NCBI GenBank assembly: GCA_020427005.1
Contig: JAGQOY010000052.1
Coordinates: 1-37,334 of the forward strand
Length of the DNA: 37,334 nucleotides
DNA from: Planctomycetales bacterium
Lineage (GTDB): Bacteria > Planctomycetota > Planctomycetia > Pirellulales > Pirellulaceae
Direction: 5' to 3'
Positions 8,573-16,917 of this stretch are shown piece after piece. The notes under the pieces were generated by a model. That model did no database searches. It was given only the letters and a program-made list of their open reading frames with translations, and was not told the origin of the DNA. How positions within the stretch are numbered: position 1 is the first letter of the stretch; every line of letters starts with the position of its first letter. The position numbers and the translations under genes were made by a program.

Positions 8573-9679
8573 ATGTCAGTCTTAATTGACAAATTACTTC
8601 AAGCTTGCGTGAAGCAGGGTGCAAGCGATATCCACATAGTGGTTGGCCAACCTCCCGTTTTTCGCTTGCATGGACGGATGCGGAAGCTTGAGACCAAGGT
8701 TCTCGAGCCAGATGACACGATGGCCTTGATGAAGAGTATTGCCCCGGAACGCTGTCAAAGAGAGTTGCAAGAATCGGGCAGTTCGGACTTTGGTTTCGCA
8801 TTTGGAGACATGGCCCGATTTCGGGTCTCGATTTTTAAGCAGCGGGGCTTCATTTCGATGGTCCTGCGACAGATTCCCAACGACAAGTTGACCCCCGAGC
8901 AATTGGGCTTGAATCAAGCCGTGATCGACATGGTGCAACGCCCGAGAGGGCTGATTCTGGTTACTGGGCCGACGGGATCGGGCAAAAGTACTACTCTCGC
9001 CAGTTTGGTAAACTTTCTCAACGAGGTCCACGACCACCACATCATTACGATCGAGGATCCAATTGAGTTTTATCATGACCACATACGCTCGACGATCAAT
9101 CAACGCGAAGTCGGCGTGGATGTGCCGAGCTTTGCCGAGGCGATTCGCCGGGCCTTGCGACAGGATCCAGACGTCATTTTGGTGGGTGAGCTGCGGGACC
9201 TAGAAACGATTTCAGCAGCTATTACTGCCGCAGAAACAGGGCACGTAGTTTTCGGGACGTTACATACCAATAGTGCGCAGGGCACCGTCAATCGAATCAT
9301 TGATGCGTTTCCGGGAAACTTGCAAGACCAAATCCGGACTCAGCTCAGTACTGCACTCATTGGAGTTGTTGCCCAAACATTGCTGCCCAAAATAAGTGGT
9401 GGGCGAGTGGCGGCTTACGAAGTGCTGGTGGTCACTCCTGGGATTGCCAACCTGATTCGAGAAAACAAAACCTTCCGTATTAATTCCGCCATTCAGACGG
9501 GTGCGAAGTACGGCATGATTCTCATGGACGATGCACTGTTCCACTTATGGCGCAGCGATACTTGCACAATCGAGGAAGTCTTGTCCAAAAGTCACCGCCC
9601 GGATGACTTGGCCAAGCGCATCGTCAATGCGCGTAGAGGGATAGTCGACGACGCGGAAGAAGATGAGGGCAATGCCTAA
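8573..9679 (+). CDS. pilT: PilT-type retraction ATPase
   Basis: This protein resembles PilT, the hexameric ATPase that disassembles pilin subunits into the membrane and powers pilus retraction. Its 368 aa are the usual PilT length, with no GspE-type N1 domain. Visible signatures are ASDIHIVVGQPP (17-28), Walker A GPTGSGKS (132-139), the Asp box IEDPIEF (160-166), RQDPDVILVGELRD (196-209) containing Walker B, the His box GTLHTNSA (228-235), and a C-terminal ANLIRE stretch (292-297) matching PilT's AIRNLIRE motif. The QTGxxxGM motif near 308 is also PilT-like. It sits between a PilB-type ATPase and the PilC-type platform, the order expected for a retractable filament rather than a plain type II secretion system. 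A weak GGACGG precedes the ATG. Confidence 0.93.
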   Translation: MSVLIDKLLQACVKQGASDIHIVVGQPPVFRLHGRMRKLETKVLEPDDTMALMKSIAPERCQRELQESGSSDFGFAFGDMARFRVSIFKQRGFISMVLRQIPNDKLTPEQLGLNQAVIDMVQRPRGLILVTGPTGSGKSTTLASLVNFLNEVHDHHIITIEDPIEFYHDHIRSTINQREVGVDVPSFAEAIRRALRQDPDVILVGELRDLETISAAITAAETGHVVFGTLHTNSAQGTVNRIIDAFPGNLQDQIRTQLSTALIGVVAQTLLPKISGGRVAAYEVLVVTPGIANLIRENKTFRINSAIQTGAKYGMILMDDALFHLWRSDTCTIEEVLSKSHRPDDLAKRIVNARRGIVDDAEEDEGNA

Positions 9680-9784
9680 ATATGGATATGCAAGTCTCCC
9701 TAGTCGTCCGTTATTCCTAAGTAACCGTTTTGAAAACAGCCAAATAAAAAAGCACACCTTTCTTGAACCTAAGGGGCTAGTCTC

Positions 9785-11218
9785 ATGCCGACTTTTCAAT
9801 TCGAAGCCATGGATGCAACCGGCCAAGAGATCAAGGACATCATCGAAGCGGCAACCGAAGAAGAAGCCCAGACTACTATTCGGCAAATGGGTTATTTTGT
9901 TACCAAGATTCAGGTAAAGAAGGGTACGGCCAAATCAGCTCCGGGCCAAAAGAAGAAACGCCCATTTGCCATAGGGGGCGCTAAGACCAAGCACATCTGC
10001 GCGTTCACGCGTCAGCTATCAATTCTTCAAGATGCTGGTCTACCGATTCTACGAAGCCTAAAGATTCTCGAGCACAACAACAAGCCGGGAAAACTCAAGA
10101 ATGCACTCATGGATGTGTGCGATGAGATTGAAACCGGTGCGACTTTATCGGAGGCGATGTCGAAAAGCCCTAAAGTCTTTAATCGACTTTACGTGAATAT
10201 GATCAAGGCCGGTGAGGCTGGCGGCGCATTGGAAACAATTCTCCAACGTTTGGCTGACTTCTTGGAGGCTGCTGAGGCTTTGAAGCGCAAAGTCAAAGGG
10301 GCGATGATCTACCCAATCGCGGTTGTGATCATTGCTGGTCTGATTCTAGCATTGATCATGAAGTTCATCGTACCAACGTTCAAGGAAATGTTTGAGGAAT
10401 TTGGGCTACCGCTTCCGGCACCCACTCTGCTGCTGATTGCGATGAGCGATTACATCGTGAAGTATTGGTTCCTCATGCTGTTGATACCGTTCTGTTATTG
10501 GCTACTAGCCAAACTCATTCGCAAGTTCCGGCATGGACGAATGGGATTTGACATGTTCATGTTGAAGTTGCCGGTTTTTGGCAGCTTGATAGAGAAGAAC
10601 ATCTTGGCTCGTACAACGCGAACTCTTGGCACGCTGGTTTCTTCGGGTGTGCCTATTTTGGAAGCACTTAATATTACTCGTGAGACTGCAGGGAATGCTC
10701 TTTTTGAACGCATCTTCGCTAAGGTCACCGAGGCCATTCGTGAAGGGGAAGTGATCAGCAAGCCGATGCGCGAGAACTCAACGCCCGGTTTTCATCCCGT
10801 GGCCGCATTCTTCTGGCTGTTACTGGGTTCGTTTCCGGGAGTCATGACGCTATCTGTGGCGCTCACAGCTGGCCGAACCACGGGCACCAAAGGCTCGATG
10901 GAATCACTTTTGATGGTCGGTGGTGTGATGTGTGGTTTGGGAGCCGTACTCTGCGTGTTGTTCTACTTGATGAAGATGCGATCACGGGTAATTGATGAGT
11001 TGGTAGTTAACATGGTGGACGTCGGCGAGGAAACCGGTGAATTGGACACCATGCTTTATAAGGTGGCAGATACCTACGATGACGAAGTGAATGTTATGAC
11101 GGAAGGCCTGACGCGATTGATCGAGCCGTTGCTGATTTGCTTCCTCGGGGTCGCGGTGGGCTTCATCGTGATTTCCTTGTTTATGCCGCTTGTATCTATG
11201 ATCAGTTCGCTGGCGTAG
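9785..11218 (+). CDS. PilC/GspF-type inner-membrane platform protein with inserted two-helix segment
   Basis: This is the inner-membrane platform of the filament machine, contacting the ATPases and guiding pilin addition. Layout: N-terminal cytoplasmic region (1-65), first T2SSF domain (about 68-190) with FTRQLSILQDAGLPIL, a membrane helix at about 174-198, a second at about 222-245, second T2SSF domain with TRTLGTLVSSGVPILEAL (277-295), and a terminal helix at about 445-472. The family's usual direct passage from the PMRE stretch to the VGEETGELD signature (413-421) is interrupted by about 75 extra residues (331-405). These contain two hydrophobic segments (about 337-362 and 375-397). At 477 aa it is longer than the roughly 400 aa family norm. 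It is the only platform gene in the window, serving three ATPases. Confidence 0.9.
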   Translation: MPTFQFEAMDATGQEIKDIIEAATEEEAQTTIRQMGYFVTKIQVKKGTAKSAPGQKKKRPFAIGGAKTKHICAFTRQLSILQDAGLPILRSLKILEHNNKPGKLKNALMDVCDEIETGATLSEAMSKSPKVFNRLYVNMIKAGEAGGALETILQRLADFLEAAEALKRKVKGAMIYPIAVVIIAGLILALIMKFIVPTFKEMFEEFGLPLPAPTLLLIAMSDYIVKYWFLMLLIPFCYWLLAKLIRKFRHGRMGFDMFMLKLPVFGSLIEKNILARTTRTLGTLVSSGVPILEALNITRETAGNALFERIFAKVTEAIREGEVISKPMRENSTPGFHPVAAFFWLLLGSFPGVMTLSVALTAGRTTGTKGSMESLLMVGGVMCGLGAVLCVLFYLMKMRSRVIDELVVNMVDVGEETGELDTMLYKVADTYDDEVNVMTEGLTRLIEPLLICFLGVAVGFIVISLFMPLVSMISSLA

Positions 11219-11291
11219 GGCCATGGTGGTTCATCCTAGTGGTTCACCAAAATAACGTTAAACATTTAGTCGACAGTCGCGAAGTTGAATT

Positions 11292-13007
11292 ATGGTTGCA
11301 CGTAAGATTGGGCAAATTCTCGTCGACTTGGGCTTTATCACGGATGAACAGCTTGAGTTGATCCTTGATGAGCAGCAGCAACGTCCGGGGATTTTGCTGG
11401 GCAAGATTGCCGAAGATATGGGGCTCATAACCGATGAACAGCTGATCCAAGGGTTGGCTGAACAGTTGGGTATGCAAACTGTGCAGTTGGCTGAACGTAG
11501 CTTGCCTCCGGATGTCATTGAGAAAATTTCCGAGACAATGGCTCAGCTGTATCGCGTGGTACCCATTCACTTCGATGGCGATACTTTAACTGTTGCAACT
11601 TGCGATCCTCAAAACCTAACGGTGCAAGATGAATTGCGCACGTTCTTGGGTTATCACATTCGCATGGTGATAGCCACCGAACGGGATGTCGCCGCTCTGA
11701 TTAACAAATACTATGCATCGGATCTGGATTCGGTAGAACGCATTATCCAGGAGCTCAATGAAAACGAAGAGCTCTTCCAGCAAGCTTCTGCGCTTCTAGG
11801 AGATGGCGCATTTAACTTAACAGACGCAGAAGCCCTGGCCGACAGCGTGCCGGTGCGCAAGCTTTTGAACATGGTGCTGTTGTTGGCCATTAAGGACCAT
11901 GCTAGCGACATCCACTTTGAACCTTTTGAAGACGAGTTCCGCATTCGTATTAAGGCGGAAGGGGTACTTTATGAGATGGTCCCTCCACCGCGTCACTTGG
12001 CTTTTGCGATCACCACGCGCATCAAAGTTATGGCGAACCTAGATATCGCCGAACGTCGCTTACCTCAGGATGGGCGGATCGAACTGATGGTGGGAGGCCA
12101 CCCAGTGGACTTACGTGTGAGCGTGTTGCCGACAATGTTCGGTGAAAGCGTTGTTATGCGGATCTTGGATCGATCCGTGGTTTCTTTGGATTTGAACAAC
12201 GTGGGCATGGACGAGCACACTCTGACGGTGTTTCGCAAGATCATTGATCGCCCGAATGGGATTGTGTTGGTGACCGGCCCCACGGGTTCAGGTAAGACTA
12301 CCACACTGTATTCTGCCTTGTCCGAGCTAAATTCGATTGAAGACAAGCTGATCACTACGGAAGACCCAGTGGAGTATGACATCGATGGCATCGTTCAGAT
12401 TCCTATCGATCACGATATTGGAGTTACTTTTGCATCCTGTTTGCGAGCCATTTTGCGGCAAGATCCCGACACGATTCTAGTTGGAGAGATTCGGGATATT
12501 GAGACAGCAGAAATTGCCGTGCAAGCTTCCCTTACGGGGCACTTAGTGTTTAGCACGTTGCACACCAATGATGCGCCGAGCACTATTACCCGTATGAAGG
12601 ATATGGGTATCCCCACGTTCTTAATTACTGCCTGTGTAGAAGCGATTCTTGCTCAGCGTCTCGTAAGGCGTATCTGCTCCAATTGTCGTGAGGAGACAGA
12701 GGTTTCCAATGAGATACTATTGGATTTAGGAATTGACTTGTCCACGATTAGCGACAAGAAGTTTTACAGAGGTCGCGGATGTGAAAAGTGTAACAACACG
12801 GGGTATAAGGGACGCGTTGGGTTGTTTGAGTTGATGATTCTCAATGATGATTTGCGTGACATGATTATGGCTAATGCGACCACCGATGACTTGCGTGATC
12901 GGGCCGAGCATTTTGGGATGATCCCGCTGCGTAAATATGGCATCAACTACGTGTTCAAAGGGGTAACAACTGCCGACGAGGTCTTGCGAGAGACGATTGC
13001 AGAATAG
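11292..13007 (+). CDS. PilB/GspE-type filament assembly ATPase (second copy)
   Basis: This second assembly ATPase has 571 aa. It has an MshEN-type N-terminal domain with two matching motifs (IGQILVDLGFITDEQL, 6-21; LGKIAEDMGLITDEQL, 36-51), a feature that in relatives can bind c-di-GMP. The core contains ASDIHFEPFEDEFRIR (204-219), Walker A GPTGSGKT (329-336), the Asp box TEDPVEYD (356-363), canonical RQDPDTILVGEIRD (389-402), the His box STLHTNDA (421-428) and the tetracysteine zinc site C462/C465 and C497/C500. All catalytic elements look intact, unlike the first copy, which has a changed triplet beside Walker B. It follows the platform gene by 73 bases and precedes the pseudopilin genes, so it is the likeliest motor for those subunits. 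Confidence 0.92.
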   Translation: MVARKIGQILVDLGFITDEQLELILDEQQQRPGILLGKIAEDMGLITDEQLIQGLAEQLGMQTVQLAERSLPPDVIEKISETMAQLYRVVPIHFDGDTLTVATCDPQNLTVQDELRTFLGYHIRMVIATERDVAALINKYYASDLDSVERIIQELNENEELFQQASALLGDGAFNLTDAEALADSVPVRKLLNMVLLLAIKDHASDIHFEPFEDEFRIRIKAEGVLYEMVPPPRHLAFAITTRIKVMANLDIAERRLPQDGRIELMVGGHPVDLRVSVLPTMFGESVVMRILDRSVVSLDLNNVGMDEHTLTVFRKIIDRPNGIVLVTGPTGSGKTTTLYSALSELNSIEDKLITTEDPVEYDIDGIVQIPIDHDIGVTFASCLRAILRQDPDTILVGEIRDIETAEIAVQASLTGHLVFSTLHTNDAPSTITRMKDMGIPTFLITACVEAILAQRLVRRICSNCREETEVSNEILLDLGIDLSTISDKKFYRGRGCEKCNNTGYKGRVGLFELMILNDDLRDMIMANATTDDLRDRAEHFGMIPLRKYGINYVFKGVTTADEVLRETIAE

Positions 13008-13185
13008 TCGAATTTGGCAGTATTGATGATGAAATGATCCGTTTAGTTGGGGTGGTGGAGTTGTTAGCAGTCGCGGGACTGCCAAGTGGTACCAGACATT
13101 TTAAGAAAGAATTCGGCGCTGGCGTGGCGCAAGCTTGAGGGCAAGTCTACTTACTCAACGGCGCGCGTTTTGGCAAACGAAAAAC

Positions 13186-13190
13186 GGAGG
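13186..13190 (+). promoter_or_regulatory. Shine-Dalgarno GGAGG deciding the start of the first pseudopilin
   Basis: GGAGG ends nine bases before the ATG at 13200. The open frame extends upstream to 13086, but this site and the short leader before the GFTLIEL motif make 13200 the true start. Confidence 0.8.
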
Positions 13191-13199
13191 CAACGAACG

Positions 13200-14228
13200 A
13201 TGCAAACTCAACCAGCTCATCCAACTATTGATCGTCAGGGGTTCACCCTGATTGAGCTGCTTATTGTGATCGCGATTATTGGTGTGCTAGTTGGGATCAC
13301 CATCCCGGCGGTTATGTACGGATTGGTGGCTGCCAAGAAGGCTGCCATTGCATTCGAGGTGGAAACCTTGGCTCAATCCGTTGAGAAATACAACTCGAAG
13401 TTCGGTGAATTCCCACCGGACGGCTCGAATGCGGCCCAAATGACGCGTCACCTGCGCAAGTTGTTTCCCCAGATTGCATCTTCCGAGTTTACTCTGCTTA
13501 CGTCGGTTGCCAATTGCAGTACCGGTGCACCTACTGGTGTTATGGATCCGCCAGAAGCGCTGGTCTTTTTTCTGGGAGGCTTCAGTACCGACCCAAGTTA
13601 TCCTATCTCCGGTGTCGGTGGTCCAATCTTCTTGATGGACAGTAGTGGTAATCAGGTAAATTCAAGCCAGACCTATGCGTCGGCTCAATACAACGTCGAT
13701 CGCAATGCACCTTTTTTTGAATTTGGACAAAGCCAGCTGACATTGGACACTTCCACAGGCTTGACGCTTTCCACCGATGAAGGTGAGTTTGGTCTGGGGA
13801 CCAACGATGTGTTGCCGGTGTATCATCACAAGAGCGGTCGTGCTCCAGTGGTGTATTTCAACAATGCCACATACAGCACGACAAGCCCAGTGTTCTACAA
13901 CAACTATGCGGTTAGCGACTTGGGAATTGTTCGACCGTACCGATCCGACAACGTCAAGACGACAGCCGGGACGCCTGATACTCGATTTAGTTATATGAAC
14001 GATAAAAGCTTTCAATTGATATCGGCGGGACTTGACGACTTGTACGGAGGTGTACCTGGCAAGACTGTCTTTTTCCGATTTCCATCGGGACAGATGATCG
14101 ATTTTGATGCGGCGACCCCTGCGGCCGCCGGAGGCAGATACGTAGAGGTGGCCGGTGCCCCAAGTGTTCAACTTGATAACGCCACAAACTTCAGCGAGGG
14201 CGTATTGGAAAACGCCCTGTCCAACTAG
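13200..14228 (+). CDS. type IV prepilin-like protein (pseudopilin, GspG-like N-terminus)
   Basis: This is a (pseudo)pilin subunit processed by a prepilin peptidase. From the ATG at 13200 it has 342 aa. The leader has 14 residues ending in Gly14, followed by F15-T-L-I-E19-L, where Phe is position +1 and Glu is the conserved +5, then a hydrophobic assembly helix to about residue 40. The soluble part (about 300 aa) is at least twice the size of a classical GspG. It begins with the usual long amphipathic helix (KKAAIAFEVETLAQSVEKYNSKFGEFPPDG region). This GEFPPDG region and the N-terminus support the major-pseudopilin type, but the large C-terminal domain has no family I recognise. It is first in a run of four prepilin-like genes. 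Confidence 0.85.
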   Translation: MQTQPAHPTIDRQGFTLIELLIVIAIIGVLVGITIPAVMYGLVAAKKAAIAFEVETLAQSVEKYNSKFGEFPPDGSNAAQMTRHLRKLFPQIASSEFTLLTSVANCSTGAPTGVMDPPEALVFFLGGFSTDPSYPISGVGGPIFLMDSSGNQVNSSQTYASAQYNVDRNAPFFEFGQSQLTLDTSTGLTLSTDEGEFGLGTNDVLPVYHHKSGRAPVVYFNNATYSTTSPVFYNNYAVSDLGIVRPYRSDNVKTTAGTPDTRFSYMNDKSFQLISAGLDDLYGGVPGKTVFFRFPSGQMIDFDAATPAAAGGRYVEVAGAPSVQLDNATNFSEGVLENALSN

Positions 14229-14336
14229 TTGCTTGGCCAGTCGGATTCTTTCGCCGGGCGACCCAAGATGTTAACCGTCTTGGTCCGAAACTTGCATGAT
14301 ATTTCAAACCATCCCAACTTATTCGACTTAGTGAAT

Positions 14337-14363
14337 CAATTTGAGAAATCGTTCTCAATTTGA
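14337..14363. repeat. intercistronic inverted repeat
   Basis: TTGAGAA (14341-14347) and TTCTCAA (14352-14358) form a seven-base-pair hairpin with an ATCG loop, nested in two direct copies of CAATTTGA (14337-14344 and 14356-14363). It lies 43 bases before the next prepilin-like gene and lacks a T tract, so a processing, mRNA-stability or protein-binding site is more likely than a terminator. Confidence 0.35.
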
Positions 14364-14405
14364 AGCGCTCGACGCACGGCTGGATGATTCAGCAAAGGTT
14401 GTCTG

Positions 14406-15602
14406 ATGATCAGTTTCTATCACTTTAGTACCGAGCGCTGGCGGCCGTTGAGGAGTGCGCATAGGCGGTGCGGTTTTACATTGATTGAGCTGCTGATCGC
14501 TATTGGCATTATTGGTGTCATGGCAGGCATGCTGCTGTTTACATTGGCGGGCGCGATGCTGGACGCCAAGACCACACGAACGCGAGGGACAATCGAGAAG
14601 ATCAACTCGGTGATTCTGCAGCGCTGGGAGGAGTATCGATATCGTTCGGTAAAGCTCGATCTGCCCTTGGATTGGCTTGAACCTCAGCAAGGCTTAGCGG
14701 GACGCCCACTTCTAAGTCACCGAGAGGCAGCACGCTTGCGAATGGTTGCCTTGCGAGATTTGATGCGGATGGAATTGCCAGATCGTTACACCGATCTGCT
14801 GTATCCTCCGACCCGCCTGGCAGCTCGTTTAGAAGATAATACGATTGGTTACGTGGATGCTTATACTGGGTATCGGAGTACTCCTGGCAATTACAACAAT
14901 TTGCGTCAGTATTTTGGTTATTCGCCGATTAGTGCGCAGTATGTAATTAGCGGTGACCCAATTCCATCAATAGAAACCACCTTGGCTGGTCGTACAGCCC
15001 CTACTGTCGATTACGAGCAAGCCGAGTTGCTTTACGCGATCGTCGCCACTTCAAATATTGCTGGCGGCTCGGCCTTAGAGGCCTTTCGTCCGAGTGAAAT
15101 TGGCGACTTGGATTCCGATGGCTACCCAGAGTTTCTGGATGCTTGGGGTGAGCCCATTCGTTGGTTGCGTTGGCCCGCAGGTTTCGCGAGCTCCTTAAAC
15201 CAAAGCTACGCATATGCTGCCACGCCAGGTGCCGCGCCGGCCGCTCCTGACGCCTTGGATCCCATGCGTACGGATTATCGTTGGCGAACTACCGGAACCA
15301 AGCCTTGGTTGGTGGTACCGCTAATTATTTCAGCCGGACCGGATCAGAGTTTTGATATTGTGTTCAATCCGTTGGATACGAATACCAATTTGCCAGTGTT
15401 CAATTACGCCCATACGACCTGGACGAGTCCGCCCGCACCCAATGCAAACTTTTACAACGTCGATCCCTTCTATGAGATTCCTGCCAACAAGATAGGAAAT
15501 GCTTCTCCTGTCATGGTTGGCAGCACATTTGATAGTGATGGTGATGGAAGTGTTTCAGGGTGGGATGATAACCTGACCAACCATACAATCCTGACTGAAT
15601 AA
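14406..15602 (+). CDS. type IV prepilin-like protein with C-terminal EF-hand-like loop
   Basis: This prepilin-like protein has 398 aa. The leader ends at Gly23 after basic residues (HRRCG), then F24-T-L-I-E28 with the +5 Glu and a hydrophobic helix to about residue 50. The remainder is a large soluble domain of no recognised family. Near the C-terminus residues 376-387 match a canonical 12-residue EF-hand/dockerin-type calcium loop, with Asp at loop positions 1, 3, 5 and 12, Gly at 6 and Val at 8. A second acidic DLDSDGYPEF stretch lies near residue 237. Calcium-binding loops stabilise pseudopilins in type II secretion systems (GspG), which fits an extracytoplasmic fold. No Shine-Dalgarno is clear; the ATG gives a leader of normal length. 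Confidence 0.82.
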   Translation: MISFYHFSTERWRPLRSAHRRCGFTLIELLIAIGIIGVMAGMLLFTLAGAMLDAKTTRTRGTIEKINSVILQRWEEYRYRSVKLDLPLDWLEPQQGLAGRPLLSHREAARLRMVALRDLMRMELPDRYTDLLYPPTRLAARLEDNTIGYVDAYTGYRSTPGNYNNLRQYFGYSPISAQYVISGDPIPSIETTLAGRTAPTVDYEQAELLYAIVATSNIAGGSALEAFRPSEIGDLDSDGYPEFLDAWGEPIRWLRWPAGFASSLNQSYAYAATPGAAPAAPDALDPMRTDYRWRTTGTKPWLVVPLIISAGPDQSFDIVFNPLDTNTNLPVFNYAHTTWTSPPAPNANFYNVDPFYEIPANKIGNASPVMVGSTFDSDGDGSVSGWDDNLTNHTILTE

Positions 15603-15656
15603 ACTTGAGCCGACTGATGATGGTCGTATCTCGGCCAATACAAGAGCGGACAACCG

Positions 15657-16907
15657 ATGGGAATACCGCCGATGGGAAAGCTAATGCGAAACCCTTACCG
15701 CCTGCCGACATCGCCATTGCGTGCAGGTTTTACTCTGATTGAACTATTGGTCGTGATGGGTGTGCTAACCATCTTGGCAGCGTTGACACTGCCTACTGTT
15801 AAGGACTTACTCAAGGATCAAAAGGGTAGCCAAGCGGCGAGACTGGTTCAAGCCTATTTTGAGAGTGCCCAAGCGAGGGCTATCGCGACTGGTCGCCCAG
15901 TGGCCATCATCCTGGATCGTAGCGGAACTGCATCTCCTAATTCAGATATTTGTACTCGTCTTTCGATTGGTGAGACATTTCCACCCTACGAGGGCGATTT
16001 GTCCGGAGCACGGGCTGCAATCAGTGATCACCCTACGCTGTCGAATCATCAAATCGCTTCGATTCCCTTAGCGGATGCGGCCTCACTTTGGGATACCAAT
16101 ACCAATTCATCTTCAGGCATGGTAGGACCCTACGATGTAATTCAATTCGGAGACAGTGCAAGACCTTACCGCATCAAGGAATTGACTCTGGCTGGCTCGG
16201 CGCCCAACGTGTTTATTAACATTACGTTTCAAAACGCATCCATTGCTCCGGGCATCGTGCTCACCGGTGGCGTTACGGTTCCCATTGTGGAACCTGCCAT
16301 TTTTCCAGCTGCTCCGCAACCGTTTCGAATTTATCGAAAACCAACCAAATCATTGGCTGGCAACATCGTATTGCCGCGTGGAGTATGCCTTGATCTCAGT
16401 GTCTCAGGCATTGGCCGCAGCGGTACCGACTTTGGCATTAACACGATCAGCCTGAACCCTGCTTCGGGGTCTTTATTCAGTGTTCCGGCTGGTTTGGACT
16501 ACGGCAGCGTCAATATCGTGTTTAGTCCAACTGGAACTATACGCGACGTTTACTTCACCGAAATATCGGGTCCGGCAAATAACCCCTTGATTGAGTTTTC
16601 TCGCCATCCAACTCCAGACAAGATTCACCTATTAGTTGGAAAAGTTGATCAAGTCTTTCCTGATCCGAGCTACTTGGCCGCTACGCCCGTGCCAGATCCT
16701 AAGGTCTCAACACGAGATGACTTCACTTACAACATCTTTGACTCATCGAACTTCTGGATCACATTAAACCCCTACTCGGGCAGCATCAGTTCAGCTCAGG
16801 TGCAAGAGTTGAGCAATGGGGATACTACCAGCGGTACCTTGAGTCAGCAACGAATCGCGGCTGCGCGGGCTTTGGCAACAAGCGGCGTACAGCGAGCAAG
16901 TCAATAG
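15657..16907 (+). CDS. type IV prepilin-like protein (GspH/FimT-like N-terminus)
   Basis: This prepilin-like subunit has 416 aa from the ATG at 15657. ATG codons at 15672 and 15684 would give shorter leaders. Gly24 is followed by F25-T-L-I-E29 and a hydrophobic helix to about residue 46 (LLVVMGVLTILAALTLP). After it comes an SQAARLVQAYFESAQARAIATGRPVAIIL-type region: in GspH/FimT proteins the same helix-to-strand transition, with an A.ATGRPV motif, is typical. The C-terminal 300 residues are Ser/Thr/Pro-rich and beta-like with no family I recognise. It is separated from the preceding gene by 54 bases and from the next by 10. Confidence 0.82.
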   Translation: MGIPPMGKLMRNPYRLPTSPLRAGFTLIELLVVMGVLTILAALTLPTVKDLLKDQKGSQAARLVQAYFESAQARAIATGRPVAIILDRSGTASPNSDICTRLSIGETFPPYEGDLSGARAAISDHPTLSNHQIASIPLADAASLWDTNTNSSSGMVGPYDVIQFGDSARPYRIKELTLAGSAPNVFINITFQNASIAPGIVLTGGVTVPIVEPAIFPAAPQPFRIYRKPTKSLAGNIVLPRGVCLDLSVSGIGRSGTDFGINTISLNPASGSLFSVPAGLDYGSVNIVFSPTGTIRDVYFTEISGPANNPLIEFSRHPTPDKIHLLVGKVDQVFPDPSYLAATPVPDPKVSTRDDFTYNIFDSSNFWITLNPYSGSISSAQVQELSNGDTTSGTLSQQRIAAARALATSGVQRASQ

Positions 16908-16917
16908 GTTTTTTGTT

